A stretch of DNA of 64,000 nt from the NCBI GenBank assembly GCA_002104945.1, contig MCFH01000029.1, positions 496,001 to 560,000 on the forward strand, read 5' to 3'. The position numbers and the translations under genes are program-made. Shown piece after piece: positions 1 to 11,433 of this stretch. Below the pieces are notes generated by a model. The model did no database searches, had not been told where the DNA came from, and saw nothing but the letters and a program-made list of their open reading frames with translations. This stretch comes from Piromyces finnis. Lineage: Eukaryota > Neocallimastigomycota > Neocallimastigomycetes > Neocallimastigales > Neocallimastigaceae. The number at the start of each line of letters is the position of its first letter. Position 1 is the first letter of the stretch.

Positions 1-3000
1 TATCAGCTTGGAAGAAATGATATAATTATCGTTTATGTACATGCTTTTTTTTTTATTATTACATTTATATTACAATTTAATTCTTAGCTATCGTAGTATT
101 AAATTATTATTAATAAGAAAATTAATTTTGTTTCCTTAAAAAATACGAATAAATAAGAATGTGAAAATAATAATTCTTTTTTTATTTTTTTTATTAATTT
201 ATATAGAAGGGAAAATAAGTTAATATGTAAAAAAAAAAAAAAAAAAAAATTCCTTAATTTGTTATTAATTTTATTAACGGACAATTGAAAATCCATATAT
301 CCTTATATCCATTAAAAAGACTGATTTGTAATAATTATCAATTAATTATAGGAAATATAAGTATTTTTATCATACTCTTACTCATACTTGTAATAGCATT
401 AAAAAAGAATAAAAATGGCTTGCCGTTTTTCACTGTTTTTTTTTTTCTATGAATATAATTTTTATTTATTAATACATTTTTTTATTCTCATATAATATAC
501 CTAAATGTAAGAACAATATATTTTTTAATTTCAATTTTTCATATAGTTATGTTAATATAATACAAATTATTGTAAATATTAATATAATTTTTTTTTTTAC
601 TTGATATATACATTCACATTTTATAATTATAAAAGAAAGTTTATGAAATTTTTTAAAACCGCTCTAATATTCATTTTACAATATTACTTTAAATATAATT
701 AATGGAATTTATTGCATAGCAAAGTGAAATGTTTAATAAAACAATGAACTTTTTTCTTATCCTTTTAATAATAAAAATGTAAACATTATGTATTACAATA
801 TTAAGTATATATTACTAATTTTGAAATAGATAAACAGAAATAGTCATTTAATTAAATGTAACATTTTTTAAGTTGACATCATTATTAATTTACAGCCGCA
901 ATTTCTTTTCTTTTTTTTTACTAAATTAATATAAAACGGCAATTTTAATTTTTTTATAAAATAAATTAACATAAAAAAATGGATAAATTTATTTTTATAT
1001 ATAAAAATGTTATATTATTTAGCCAATGAACTTATTTCCTTAACATCTATTTTTGGTGTAACTTTCATAAATAGAAAACTTTTAATTTATTTCTTAATAA
1101 TTTACGGTAATAGAAAAAGTGAATTTATTATTAAATAAATTATTAATTTTTATATATAATAAATATATATAATATAATTATTTAAGTAATAATTAAAGAA
1201 AAATAAAAACTTAAAATTTTTGGTAATACATTTAATAAACTTTTTAAACTTTATAGAAATAAACCAATAATATTCTTTTAATTATTTCTTAATAAAGGAA
1301 CAAAATGTTATGACACATCTTTTTTTTTCTTCTTTTATTATAATGGATGATGGTGAATGAAAGAAAGAAAGAAAAAGAAAATTATAAAAAAGAACAAATA
1401 ATAGTTATTAAAGTAAAATCATAATATGAGTTTTTTAGTAACCTTTTTTAATGTTTAAATGATAGTTAGTAATACAAAACATTTATATTATAATAAATGA
1501 TGATATAAAAAATTATTAATATATAACTTTTTGGTGAAATAAGAAAATTGTCCATTTTAAAAGACAACAATTTTATTACTATTATCATCAAGTAGGATAA
1601 ATTTAAAGTTGACTATTTTCCCATTTAACATCTATTTTTGCTATTCTTAAAATCTTACATGTAATTGTTTAGGGTTTGGTATTTTGATAGTAATTATAAA
1701 TCTCTCAACTTTTTTTTTTTTTGTTATTAAAACAATTTCATAAATAATTTTTAATTTTAATTAATATATATTATAAAAACAACGGCAATTTTATATATAA
1801 AGATAATTAAATAAAAATTAAATTAATGGTAAATATAGTAAATGAATTTAGTATTGTTAAATATTTTTTTTTAATTCAAGTAAAACAAAAAATCAAACTA
1901 TGATCAACATTTTCCCCAAATACATAGTACAAAATAACTTATCTCGACCAGAATATTTTTAAATAAATAAATAGATAGAATAATAATAAAATCATGAAGA
2001 AAATCATTCTTTTTTTTTTTTTTTTTTATTCTTTATTTAATAACCTTTATTTTCTTCATAATTAGTAAATTAGTTTTTCAATACAATGAAATTTTTATTG
2101 TACAATCCAGAATCTATTTTTAAATTTAAATATTTTATTTCTATATATCTCATTATATTATAATATATAATATATATTTAAAATAAATATATTTTTATAT
2201 TTTTTTAATTAATTCATTAATATTTAATTTATTTTTAATAATTAATTTATTTACCGTTTTTTAAAGATTTCTTTTTTGATTTAATCAACATTTTTAATTA
2301 TTAATAAACTTTATTAATAGGTGCCATTATTTAATGATAATATTAAAATAGAAATTGTTGCATATTATTAAATAATAAAATATTAATTAATTCTTTATTA
2401 ATTAATATTGAAATTATTAATCTTAATATTCTATTTCATAAAAACAAATTCAAAATATTAGTATTCTAATTAATTTTTAACAATACTATTTCTAATTTTC
2501 TTTTTATTATTTTAATATATTTGTACAATTTAAATACAATATATTATTAGTATATTCCTTTAATTTCAATAGGTACTCTTATCCTTTTTTTTTTTAATGA
2601 ATACTATTTTTTTTTTTTTTTAATTTCGATTAGATATATTTAATTCATATTTCAATAATGTATTTATATATATCTATATATAAAATATATAAAATATCCC
2701 ATTTATTATAATTCCTATTGACCTGCTTTTTTTACTTTATTTATATAATATGAAATAAAATATTTATATATTGATAAACTAATTTTTTTAATCATTTCAA
2801 TTTTCATCCTATTTTTTTTTTTTTTTACTTTTATTTTATACTAATTAAAAGTTTATTAAATAATAATTAAATTTTTATTAAATTTAATGTATCAAAAATA
2901 TAGGATTTAAAAAAAATTTATATATATAAATACTATTATTTTTCTTTTAATTTTTTAATTTTTTTTTTTTTTTTACAATTTAATCAAAAGTATATAAGTT

Positions 3001-3423
3001 TAAAAAAAAATAATTTTTATTTGTAAATAATTATTTGTATATTTATAATTTTTATTAAAATATATTTAATTAGTATTTATTAGTTATACTAATATAATAA
3101 TAACAACAGAACATTGTAATATTTTAAAATAAATCAATACAATTAAATATAAACTTTAAAGCAAATTAATTGATACAAAAATTTTATTTATAATTTATTC
3201 ATTTTGTTTATTCCTTAATTGAATTTTCCTTTTTAATTAGGGATAAGAATATTTATAAATTAAATTATTAATTTGCTTTTCATACAAAAATAATACCTTT
3301 TAATATATTTTGAATATATTTGTATATATATCTAACAATATTCAAGATAAATAGAAATAAACGACATAAATTTTAAAATTTTATAAATTCTTTTTTAGTT
3401 AAAAAAAAAAAATTAGAGTCATA
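1..3423. other. AT-rich intergenic spacer
   Basis: This is nearly pure A/T with many poly(A)/poly(T) runs and frequent stops in all frames. I see no gene, tRNA or organised repeat. The first 25 bases are less AT-biased and contain a short open stretch reading ISLEEMI followed by TAA at 23-25. That could be the last codons of a gene lying to the left, but two other frames are also open for a few codons, so it cannot be assigned. Confidence 0.6.
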
Positions 3424-5245
3424 ATGCAATTATTTAATTTATTTATATTATTTTTATTTGTAGCTTTTACATATGCTACAAATTCAGGTAAATATCATCA
3501 TTATTATTAATGTATATATAGAGATGAATATAGACTAATTTATTAATTTATGGGAAAAATAATATAATAAATAGAAATTGAATTTCATGGTTTAGAAGAA
3601 TTAATTGAAATTGATAAAGAAAGATTACAAGCTTATACTAATGACCTTGATGTAGAAGGTACTATGTTACTTCAACTTAATCTTGATAATGGTCAAGTAT
3701 ACAAACTTAATTCTATTGTTTGTCGTGTTGGAAAAGGTCAATTCAATTGGAAACCACCAGTTTCTATTCCAAATGGTAGTCATGGTGTTTTCAGTTATAC
3801 TGTTTTTGTTGGTGAAGAACAATTTAGTGGTGAAACCTCTAGTATGAAGTTTGGTAAGTATTTTAGAAGAAAAAATTAAGAATAAATATAATGAATAATA
3901 TTCTAATAATGCTTATTTAATTATATATTATATAGTTACTTCAAAAAGCTCAAGTTCTTCAAAGTCATCATCTTCCTCTTCTTCTAGTTCATCATCTTCA
4001 TCTTCTAATTCATCATCTGCTGCTGAAAGTGAAAATGTCTCATCGAACACTCAAACCTCAAATCAAGTTACTGCTCCAGCTAAATCATTAGCTGATGATA
4101 AATCAACTGGTATTATTAATGGAAATAATACTGTTATTGAATCTCAAAATAACTCAACAATTAATCAACAACCAAATCAACAAGTTAATCAACAAAATAT
4201 TTCTAATAATACAAATGCTCCATTACCTACTAATCTTCAAAAAGATTCAAATAATCAAAATGATGACAAAAATAATCAAAATAAAACAATGTATATGTAT
4301 ATTGGAGGAGGTAGTGGTGTCGTTTTTGTTGCCGTTACTGGTTTATTAATCTTTTACAAAGTAAGATCTAAGAGAAGTCTTAACGATTATGAATTTGATT
4401 CAAGACCATACAATAATACTTCTATGGATATTTCTCAAGTTCCAAACTTATTAAACGGTAACTTAACTCCAGTAGTCAATGTTCTCGGATCTCCATCATT
4501 TAATGATACTTCTAAAGGTAGTCAATTTGGTTTATACAATAATAACAATAATCCAAAGTCTTACCGTGTTCCAAATATTGAATCTAATGGTAGTGCTCTT
4601 TTATTATCACCAGCTATTTCTAACTTTAGTAATATGAATAATAGTTACTTCAACGATTCTCAACAAAAGGATAGATCAAAGCGTAATACCTATGAAATGA
4701 TTAGTCCATATGATCCAAGAGAAACTAGTTACCAAAACTTTAGTGGTAACTTTGACGAAAGTTTAGTCTTAGATAATAATGGTATTATTAATCTTAACAG
4801 TAATAAAAATATGAATTTAGGTGTAGATGTTGGTAGAAAGAGAGAACTTCCAAAATCTGAAAACTATTCTGCTAATCCAAGAAATGGTAGTTTACCACGT
4901 AACAGAATTCCAAATGATATTCAAGTACCATTAGTAAGTGATGGTGATGAAGAAGAAAACAAAAAGAACTACCGTTCTTCAATTTTAAGTTATATATCTT
5001 CTAACCGTGGTTCATACTATGGTGCTGCTCAAGCTGAACATTCCATTAGTCATATTTTATTAAACCAAGTATGTACTGTTGCTTATGCTTCACAACCAGA
5101 AAATGATGATGAATTATATGTATGTGTTGGTGATAAAGTTAAAATTTTAGAAGTTTACGATGATGGATGGGCTTATTCATTACACATTTCTTCTGGTTTA
5201 GAAGGAATGATTCCAATAAATTGTACTGCCGAATACTATCAATAA
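3424..5245 (+). CDS. Single-pass membrane protein with C-terminal SH3 domain
   Basis: Spliced model of 550 aa: exons 3424-3487, 3575-3853 and 3936-5245, with GT-AG introns of 87 and 82 bases, both phase 1. Residues 1-18 form a signal peptide (MQLFNLFILFLFVAF). Residues 22-114 are a compact extracellular domain with a Trp-Lys-Pro-Pro core and a final S-x-K-F strand, reminiscent of the Ig-like Kre9/Knh1 N-terminal fold. A Ser-rich run (about 117-140) and an Asn/Gln-rich stalk follow. One membrane helix lies near 237-256 (GGGSGVVFVAVTGLLIFYKV) and is followed by basic residues, so the tail should be cytoplasmic. The last 60 residues are an SH3 domain with the ALYDY-like AYASQPENDDELYV, the DDGW motif, and a G-L-E-G-M-I-P..C end. 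The layout (secreted Ser-rich ectodomain, TM, SH3) resembles fungal Fus1/Sho1-type surface proteins. The partner is unknown. The SH3, TM and signal peptide are seen; a cell-surface sensing or polarity role is inferred. Confidence 0.88.
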
Positions 5246-5890
5246 GTTTAAAAACCGTTAATTTAATAAGTAATAATAATAATACCCTAATCGATAAAAT
5301 TATTATTATTACAATTATATTTTTTTCTTTATTTTATTATCAATAAGACAATTATTTTGAAAAAGAATAAATATATATTATTTTACAATATAATATATAA
5401 TTTTATATTTTCAATAATAAAAACAAATAGCAATTAAAATAATTATTATTAACTTATAGGTTATTAATAATAATAAATCACGCAGTATTTTAATTGTATA
5501 TATTATTATACACATCACATCCATTCATTTTAGAAATTTTTTTTATTTATATATCTTTTTTTTTTTTATTTATACTTAAAAAATTTAATATGTGTTGTAC
5601 AATTGATAAAAAAAAAAAGTTTTATTTTTTATATTTATTATTTTTTTTATATTAAAGAATATTTAATGGTATTCCTTTTAATCATGTAAAATAAAAAACG
5701 ACTCAAAATCTTTTTAAATAAATATATAGTGAAACAAAGTACATAAAATAGAATAAAAAACAAAACTACAAAAAATATTCTTGTTATGTTGATGATATTT
5801 ATTACACTTTTTTTTTTTTTTTCATATTAATATATCAAAAGGCACGACTTTTAATATATATATGTATAATTAATTTTAGTACATAGTAAT
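5246..5890. other. Intergenic spacer before LINE cluster
   Basis: Downstream region of the SH3 gene. It has AT-rich homopolymers and short (AAT)n patches at 5270-5285. No gene is seen. Confidence 0.6.
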
Positions 5891-5927
5891 AAAAAGTTAG
5901 GGTATAAAGTTTAAAATATTTAATGCC

Positions 5928-5985
<58 letters not shown>

Positions 5986-5990
5986 AGGGT
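5891..5990 (+). mobile_element. Extremely 5'-truncated LINE copy with its own target duplication
   Basis: Positions 5904-5930 repeat, with one mismatch, the last 27 bases of the full-length LINE that ends at 11671 (ATAAAGTTTAAAATATTT..TGCCGTT). A run of about 52 A follows. The copy is bracketed by AAAAAGTTAGGGT at 5891-5903 and (A)nGTTAGGGT ending at 5990, a target-site duplication of at least 8 bp plus A's. This is what a reverse transcription that stopped almost at once would leave. It carries no coding sequence. Confidence 0.8.
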
Positions 5991-6004
5991 GGAGATAGCG
6001 GTTA

Positions 6005-6015
6005 GGTTAGAAAGA
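6005..6015 (+). repeat. Left LINE target-site duplication
   Basis: GGTTAGAAAGA, repeated exactly at 11719-11729 after the poly(A) tail. It fixes the 5' end of the element at 6016. Confidence 0.85.
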
Positions 6016-6016
6016 T

Positions 6017-6264
6017 CCCTCTTGGGAACGTGCCTTCATTTATTTAATAAATGTAGTTTCTCAAGGGGGTCTACTCATGCTCATGGTACTGAGAGAGTAG
6101 AAAGAATTAAATCCAAGTATTGCGCAATGGATGCTTGGTGCCCTCTTAGGAATGTGCCTTCATTTATTTAATAAATGTAATTTCTCAAGGGGGTCTACTC
6201 ATGCTCATGGTACTGAGAGAGTAGAAAGAATTAAATCCAAGCATTGCGCAATGGATGCTTGGTT
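6017..6264 (+). repeat. Two 124-bp tandem monomers at the LINE 5' end
   Basis: Monomer 1 is 6017-6140 and monomer 2 is 6141-6264; they differ at only a few positions. A fragment of a third (GCTCATGGTACTGAG) recurs near 6294-6308. Each monomer holds self-complementary pairs: CCCTCTT near its start with AAGGGGG about 50 bases on; CATTTATT with AATAAATG; CTACTC with GAGTAG; and, in monomer 2, CCAAGCAT with ATGCTTGG. Tandem 5' monomers acting as promoters are known from mouse L1. A promoter or RNA-structure role here is inferred. Confidence 0.85.
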
Positions 6265-6906
6265 AGTCTTCAAGGGAAAATTATTAGGACTAAGCTCATG
6301 GTACTGAGCGATTAAAAAACATTTTATTCATCAAATTTAAGTATTTGATGAATAAGTGAATGTTTGATTTTTCAGGTAAGTTTGTATAGTATTTAATTAG
6401 AAGAGTAATACATTTTGTTGCTGTATTTTTTCTTTTATTCATGTATTCATGTAGTACTACTCTTCTCTTGTAAGAATCCAATGTAGTCAACTTTAGCATT
6501 TGCATTGTACTTTTATATTCATGTAGCTATTGTTGTATTGTTTCTTGTAAGAGACTGATTCACTCTACATCATGTAAAAATACTATTCACAAGCTTTCTG
6601 GTGTCGACATTCTTGATTCAAATTTTTTACCAATTTAAATATTTAATGAAAAGTAAAGTCAAACAAGTTTAGTGTCAAAAAGCGAATCGAATTTACTAAC
6701 AACAAACCAAAACTAGAATTTTTAAAGAAAATTTACAACTAGAATTCAAAAAAAGAAACTTTAAACAAAGCATCGTAACAATTTTTGTACTATCCAGTAC
6801 TTTTAAGAAGAGAGAGAGAGACAGATTTTTTTCCATATACGTTATATTTGTAATTTTTATTAGTATTTATTTTATATTCAATATTTTTTAATTAGAATTT
6901 ATTATC

Positions 6907-9900
6907 ATGTCAGTCCTTTATATTAAAGATAAGAATTATATCAGACGTGGTACCCGGTCTTATGGTATCCCCTTAGATGATATTCGCTCCTTCTTTATCC
7001 GTGGTATTCGATCATGGTCAGTAAATATGCTATGGGAAAAACTCGAGGTTATTCTAGAAGATAAACTTAATTCAGTTATTAGTGTTAAATATTTTCAAAC
7101 TTTCAATGATCACTTTTTCTTAGTCAAGGTTCATGGTTCATCAAAAGATTGTATTAAAATCTTACACATGTTAAAGAAGAAACTTTCAGTTACCTCAATT
7201 TCCTTTTCAGCTCGTAGTAGAAGGAATCACAAATACACTTTTTCCACTCTCAAACGTAAAATTTTAGTTTCTAATAAACATCAACATTCTATTCAACAAT
7301 CATTTCAACAATCAGTTCAACAATCAGTTCAACAATCTCATCAACAATCCGATCTTCAACAAGATCTTCAACAGGATCTTCAACAAGTTTCCCATCATGA
7401 AAATATTCCAGATCTACAGCAAACACAATTTCAATCTCAACATTCAACAATTAATTCTAATAGTTCTATCAACTCTGATAACAGTTCAATAGTTGATAGT
7501 TCTTCAGTTTCACAGCCATCTAGTAATAGTTCTACTTATTCCTCTGATGCATCATCCATTAATAACGATGACTTTAATAATAATAATAATAGCAACGATT
7601 CTTCCTCATCCAACAAGCCTGATAACTTTTCTTTTTGTCTTAGTTGGAACACCAATGGGTGGAATCATGAAAAGAGAGATAGTATTAGCTATTTCACAGC
7701 TATTTTCAAACCATTATTCTTATGTTTCCAAGAAACTGGTAATGGTTCTGGATCGAATACAGATTATCCTTGTCGTGTTACTTTGCGAAACTATAGACAC
7801 TTTTTCAAGAAAGCTGACGAATCAGTTCCGGGAATGAGAGGTTTATATTTAGGTTTTCACAATTCGTGTCAAGCCTCACTTGAAAACTTCTCTGGAAAGT
7901 ATATTATTTCTATTTATACTTTTAGTCTCTGGAATAGATTCAAATGCTCGATTGGAAATGTTTATATGCCTCATAGTCATCACAACATCTATGTTGATCA
8001 TGCAAAGTTAGAAGTTCGCTTGTGGTTACAAACTCATTCATCCCATCCATCGATTCTTGTTGGTGATTTTAATATGTCTAAAGTAAAATTATCCAACTGG
8101 TTATCAACTAATGGATTAGGAGATTGGGAAATTCTTCCGCTTAGAGGGTCTACTATCTCTTGGACTCGAGGTGATCAATCTTCCGACATTGACCATGCTC
8201 TTATCAATTCGAAGATGAAAGATCTTATTCACTCAGGATCATTTATAAATAATTTTTATCCTGTATCAGACCATAAGCCACTTCTTATTAATGGTAAAAT
8301 TATTCCTATGGAAGATTTTTCTAATGACTTTAATGTTCCTAAGAAAATTCTGAAATGGAATAGATTAAAATGTATTGAGGAAAAGGAATCTATTCTCAGT
8401 CATAATAAATTCCAAATACTTTCAGCAAAATTCAACGATCCTAATGTTTCTACAGATGAACTTTCCAAAGAGTTTACTTCAACTGCTTTTTCAATTGCAG
8501 ACGAGCTCAGTATTACCTCAGCAAATAATGTTATAAAGTCTTCATTTCATATTTCACAACAAATTTTTAATCTCCAAAAAATCAAAATGAAGTTGTATAA
8601 GAGATTTAAAAAAGAAAGAATTTATGATATAGATGAATTTATTAAAAGAATTAAAATCTACCGTAAGCTCATTGATTACATCCACAAAAGATGTAATGAA
8701 TTTAGGAAACAAGAATATCTTCATTGGATTAAAACAGGATGTGAGTATATGAAGAGTCATAATCCTAAGAAGGCCTGGAAATGGATCAAGAAAACTGCAA
8801 AAATTGGAAAAGATTCTTTCTTTATTGCTCAACCAATTAAAAACAAAAATGGAGAATTAGTTGTTGCTACGGAAGAACAACTAGATGTGTGGCATGATCA
8901 TTTCGAAAAGCTTGCATCAGATCCAAGTGGTGTAAGTCTTGATTTGGAGCATTGGTATGAAGAACCAACGAATAAACGTTTTTCACTCCCTATGCTTGAT
9001 GAATGGGATATCAACCAAGATATTAGTATTGATGAAGTCAAGTCAGCTATCCTCTCTACTCCGAATTATAAAGCATCAGGTCCGGATGGTATTCCAATTG
9101 AATTTTACAAAGCATTAATTCCATCAAGTAATGATTCTAATAATGCTACAGATAATAATTCTTCCGGTAATACCACTTCAGATAATGATGCTTATGGTTT
9201 AAATTTTATTCTTAAATTATTCAACCGTATTTGGGATGGAGACTTCCCCAACTCATGGAATGAATCCAGTATTGTTTCTATTCCTAAGAAGGGAGATTTG
9301 ACAGATTGTGATAACTATCGAGGTATATCACTTATCAATAATGGTATTAAGTTGATTTCCAAAATTGTCACCACTAGAATCTCAGAATATGGTCTAAAGA
9401 ATAATTTCATTAGACCTGAACAATTTGGTTTTCGAAAAAAGGAAGAAAGTATCAGTCTTTTCATTTCAATCCAAGAAATATGCCGTAGACGTCAATTAGA
9501 TAATAAAGAGACATATTTGGCCTTTTTAGATCTCAGGAAAGCATACGATTCAGTCCCAATCGGTAATATTCTCCATAAATTAGATTGTTTAGGAATCCGA
9601 GGTAAGAGTTTACAATTCATCAAAAATTTATATTTAACATCTAAGGCTAATGTCAAATTAGATGGACAATTCTCGAAATCTTTTGATGTGAAGAAAGGAG
9701 TCCGTCAAGGATGCCCTCTTTCTCCTATTCTCTTTAATCTCTTTATTAATGATATATTTAAAGAGTGTGAAGATCTCGGAGTCAGTTTAGGTGACACTCG
9801 ATGCTGTGGTGGACTTTTTGCAGATGATATAGTTATTTGTGCTCCAACAAGAGGATGCTTAAAAAAGATGCTTAGAAGAGTTAATGAATGGGCCTTGTAT

Positions 9901-11433
9901 AATGAAATGGAATTTGGTATCCAGAAGTGTTCAACGATGGTGATTCGTCCTGAATCAATAGAAAATCAGAACAAGAGAGATCCAACATTTTACTTAGCAG
10001 GACAACCCATTCCAACTACTGATTGTTATACTTATCTTGGTGTTCCATTTGATAAGAATCTGTCCCTTAAACCAGTTATTAAAGCTCTTAATAACAAGGT
10101 TTTGAAAGGGCTTTTTTCAGTCAGTAAATTCTTAAGAAATCCTAATATTCCTATTCCCTTCAAAAAGCTAGTACTTAACTCACAAGTGATTAGCAGAGTT
10201 TCATACTTTGCACCATTACTTGGATCCAACAAAGCCAGGTCTAGAATTGCACAGAAGCATGTTAACAAAGGAATACGATGGGTTGCCGGAGTTCATAAAG
10301 CTGTATCGTTTATATCTTTATACTCTATTTCAAAAGATTTGAATATTCCTCCATTGTCAGCCAAATGTGCATTAGCTCAGGTTAGATGTTTTAACAAATG
10401 GAAAAACTCAAATTGTATTATCTCATACCTTGTCAATTACATTCCTAAATTTAGAAAATACACGTGGTGCAAATCAAGTAGGACACTTGATAAAAAACTA
10501 AAGAAACATGGAGATGTTAAAGCAGTTAAAAACTTTTATTGGAAAGATCTCAAAGGGAATTCAATCAAAGCGCAATATTATGATGATAATAAGTTTATTG
10601 ATACTAAAGATTTTATTAAATTATGTTATGAGTACCCAGAGTTTGCCTATGGCTTCTACTGGCTATTGAAAGCAAGAAGCGGATACAAGTTGGATGCTAG
10701 AGTTGCCAAAGCTGCCAAATTTGTTGATCCAGTTTGTCCTAACTACTGTCCATGTTGCAAGTGTGGAGATCAAAGTATTAAACATTGGTTATTAGATTGT
10801 CCAACATTTAGAGATATCCGTATTAAACATTATGATTCCATAGTCCAGCTATTAAATTTTTTCAGTCAACGTAATTCCAATAGTCCTATCAATAATAATG
10901 AAATTGATAATATCAGTAGAGATAGTAATAATATTAATAGTAATAGTAACAATAGTAATAATAACAATAGTAATAGTAACAATAGTAATAATAACAATAG
11001 TAGTAATAGAAATAATAATATTAGTAATGATAGCAATAGTGAAGATAATAATTCTAATTTAGATAGTAATTTAGTTAATGATAGTAATAGTTCTAATAAT
11101 CCGGTGAATATTAATGTGTATGATTATTCTAGTGTGTGCAGTAAAATATTTAAATTCCTTCTTGGGGGAAGAAGTTTTAACAATATCAATTACAATTCAA
11201 GGGAATGGAAAGAACTTTGTAAGCGTCAGATTCAATCTGGTACTAATGAAGGAACACCATTCTTGACGGTAACCGCGGAACTTCTAACCAAAATCATGCC
11301 TTTTGCTATTGGCCAGCAATGGTCAATGTTCAAAAGGTTTGAAGCAACATCCAAGAGCGTCAATGCTGAAGAAACAGTAAGACAGGCCAGGAGGGCCAGC
11401 GCAACCAATGGAGATCATAATTTTGTCCCATGA
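6907..11433 (+). CDS. LINE endonuclease-reverse transcriptase polyprotein
   Basis: 1508 aa in one frame. Residues 1-125 are a basic, possibly RRM-like domain. A Gln-rich then Ser/Asn-rich linker (about 125-238) contains repeated QQS units. An APE-type endonuclease spans about 240-460: LSWNTNGW (Asn), CFQETG (Glu), LVGDFNMS (Asp, Asn), SDIDHALI and the final SDH. The reverse transcriptase spans about 705-990: SGPDGIPIEFYKAL, FLDLRKAYDSV, RQGCPLSP and the catalytic FADD. A Cys/His cluster (CPNYCPCCKC..HWLLDC, about 1276-1300) is the C-terminal zinc-binding domain usual in LINEs. An Asn/Ser-rich insert made of AAT/AGT repeats follows (about 1330-1400), then a conserved-looking tail. There is no separate ORF1 upstream, so the N-terminal part may do the RNA-binding job. 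The protein would nick target DNA and prime cDNA synthesis from the nick. All catalytic motifs are present. Confidence 0.95.
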   Translation: MSVLYIKDKNYIRRGTRSYGIPLDDIRSFFIRGIRSWSVNMLWEKLEVILEDKLNSVISVKYFQTFNDHFFLVKVHGSSKDCIKILHMLKKKLSVTSISFSARSRRNHKYTFSTLKRKILVSNKHQHSIQQSFQQSVQQSVQQSHQQSDLQQDLQQDLQQVSHHENIPDLQQTQFQSQHSTINSNSSINSDNSSIVDSSSVSQPSSNSSTYSSDASSINNDDFNNNNNSNDSSSSNKPDNFSFCLSWNTNGWNHEKRDSISYFTAIFKPLFLCFQETGNGSGSNTDYPCRVTLRNYRHFFKKADESVPGMRGLYLGFHNSCQASLENFSGKYIISIYTFSLWNRFKCSIGNVYMPHSHHNIYVDHAKLEVRLWLQTHSSHPSILVGDFNMSKVKLSNWLSTNGLGDWEILPLRGSTISWTRGDQSSDIDHALINSKMKDLIHSGSFINNFYPVSDHKPLLINGKIIPMEDFSNDFNVPKKILKWNRLKCIEEKESILSHNKFQILSAKFNDPNVSTDELSKEFTSTAFSIADELSITSANNVIKSSFHISQQIFNLQKIKMKLYKRFKKERIYDIDEFIKRIKIYRKLIDYIHKRCNEFRKQEYLHWIKTGCEYMKSHNPKKAWKWIKKTAKIGKDSFFIAQPIKNKNGELVVATEEQLDVWHDHFEKLASDPSGVSLDLEHWYEEPTNKRFSLPMLDEWDINQDISIDEVKSAILSTPNYKASGPDGIPIEFYKALIPSSNDSNNATDNNSSGNTTSDNDAYGLNFILKLFNRIWDGDFPNSWNESSIVSIPKKGDLTDCDNYRGISLINNGIKLISKIVTTRISEYGLKNNFIRPEQFGFRKKEESISLFISIQEICRRRQLDNKETYLAFLDLRKAYDSVPIGNILHKLDCLGIRGKSLQFIKNLYLTSKANVKLDGQFSKSFDVKKGVRQGCPLSPILFNLFINDIFKECEDLGVSLGDTRCCGGLFADDIVICAPTRGCLKKMLRRVNEWALYNEMEFGIQKCSTMVIRPESIENQNKRDPTFYLAGQPIPTTDCYTYLGVPFDKNLSLKPVIKALNNKVLKGLFSVSKFLRNPNIPIPFKKLVLNSQVISRVSYFAPLLGSNKARSRIAQKHVNKGIRWVAGVHKAVSFISLYSISKDLNIPPLSAKCALAQVRCFNKWKNSNCIISYLVNYIPKFRKYTWCKSSRTLDKKLKKHGDVKAVKNFYWKDLKGNSIKAQYYDDNKFIDTKDFIKLCYEYPEFAYGFYWLLKARSGYKLDARVAKAAKFVDPVCPNYCPCCKCGDQSIKHWLLDCPTFRDIRIKHYDSIVQLLNFFSQRNSNSPINNNEIDNISRDSNNINSNSNNSNNNNSNSNNSNNNNSSNRNNNISNDSNSEDNNSNLDSNLVNDSNSSNNPVNINVYDYSSVCSKIFKFLLGGRSFNNINYNSREWKELCKRQIQSGTNEGTPFLTVTAELLTKIMPFAIGQQWSMFKRFEATSKSVNAEETVRQARRASATNGDHNFVP

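Noticed and set aside
99-296. 65-codon reverse-strand open frame
   Set aside because: Mostly Phe/Leu/Ile/Lys from poly(A)/poly(T) runs; no domain, no start context.
5923-6171. 82-codon frame starting with poly-Lys
   Set aside because: It reads the LINE poly(A) tail and then the 5' monomers; not a gene.
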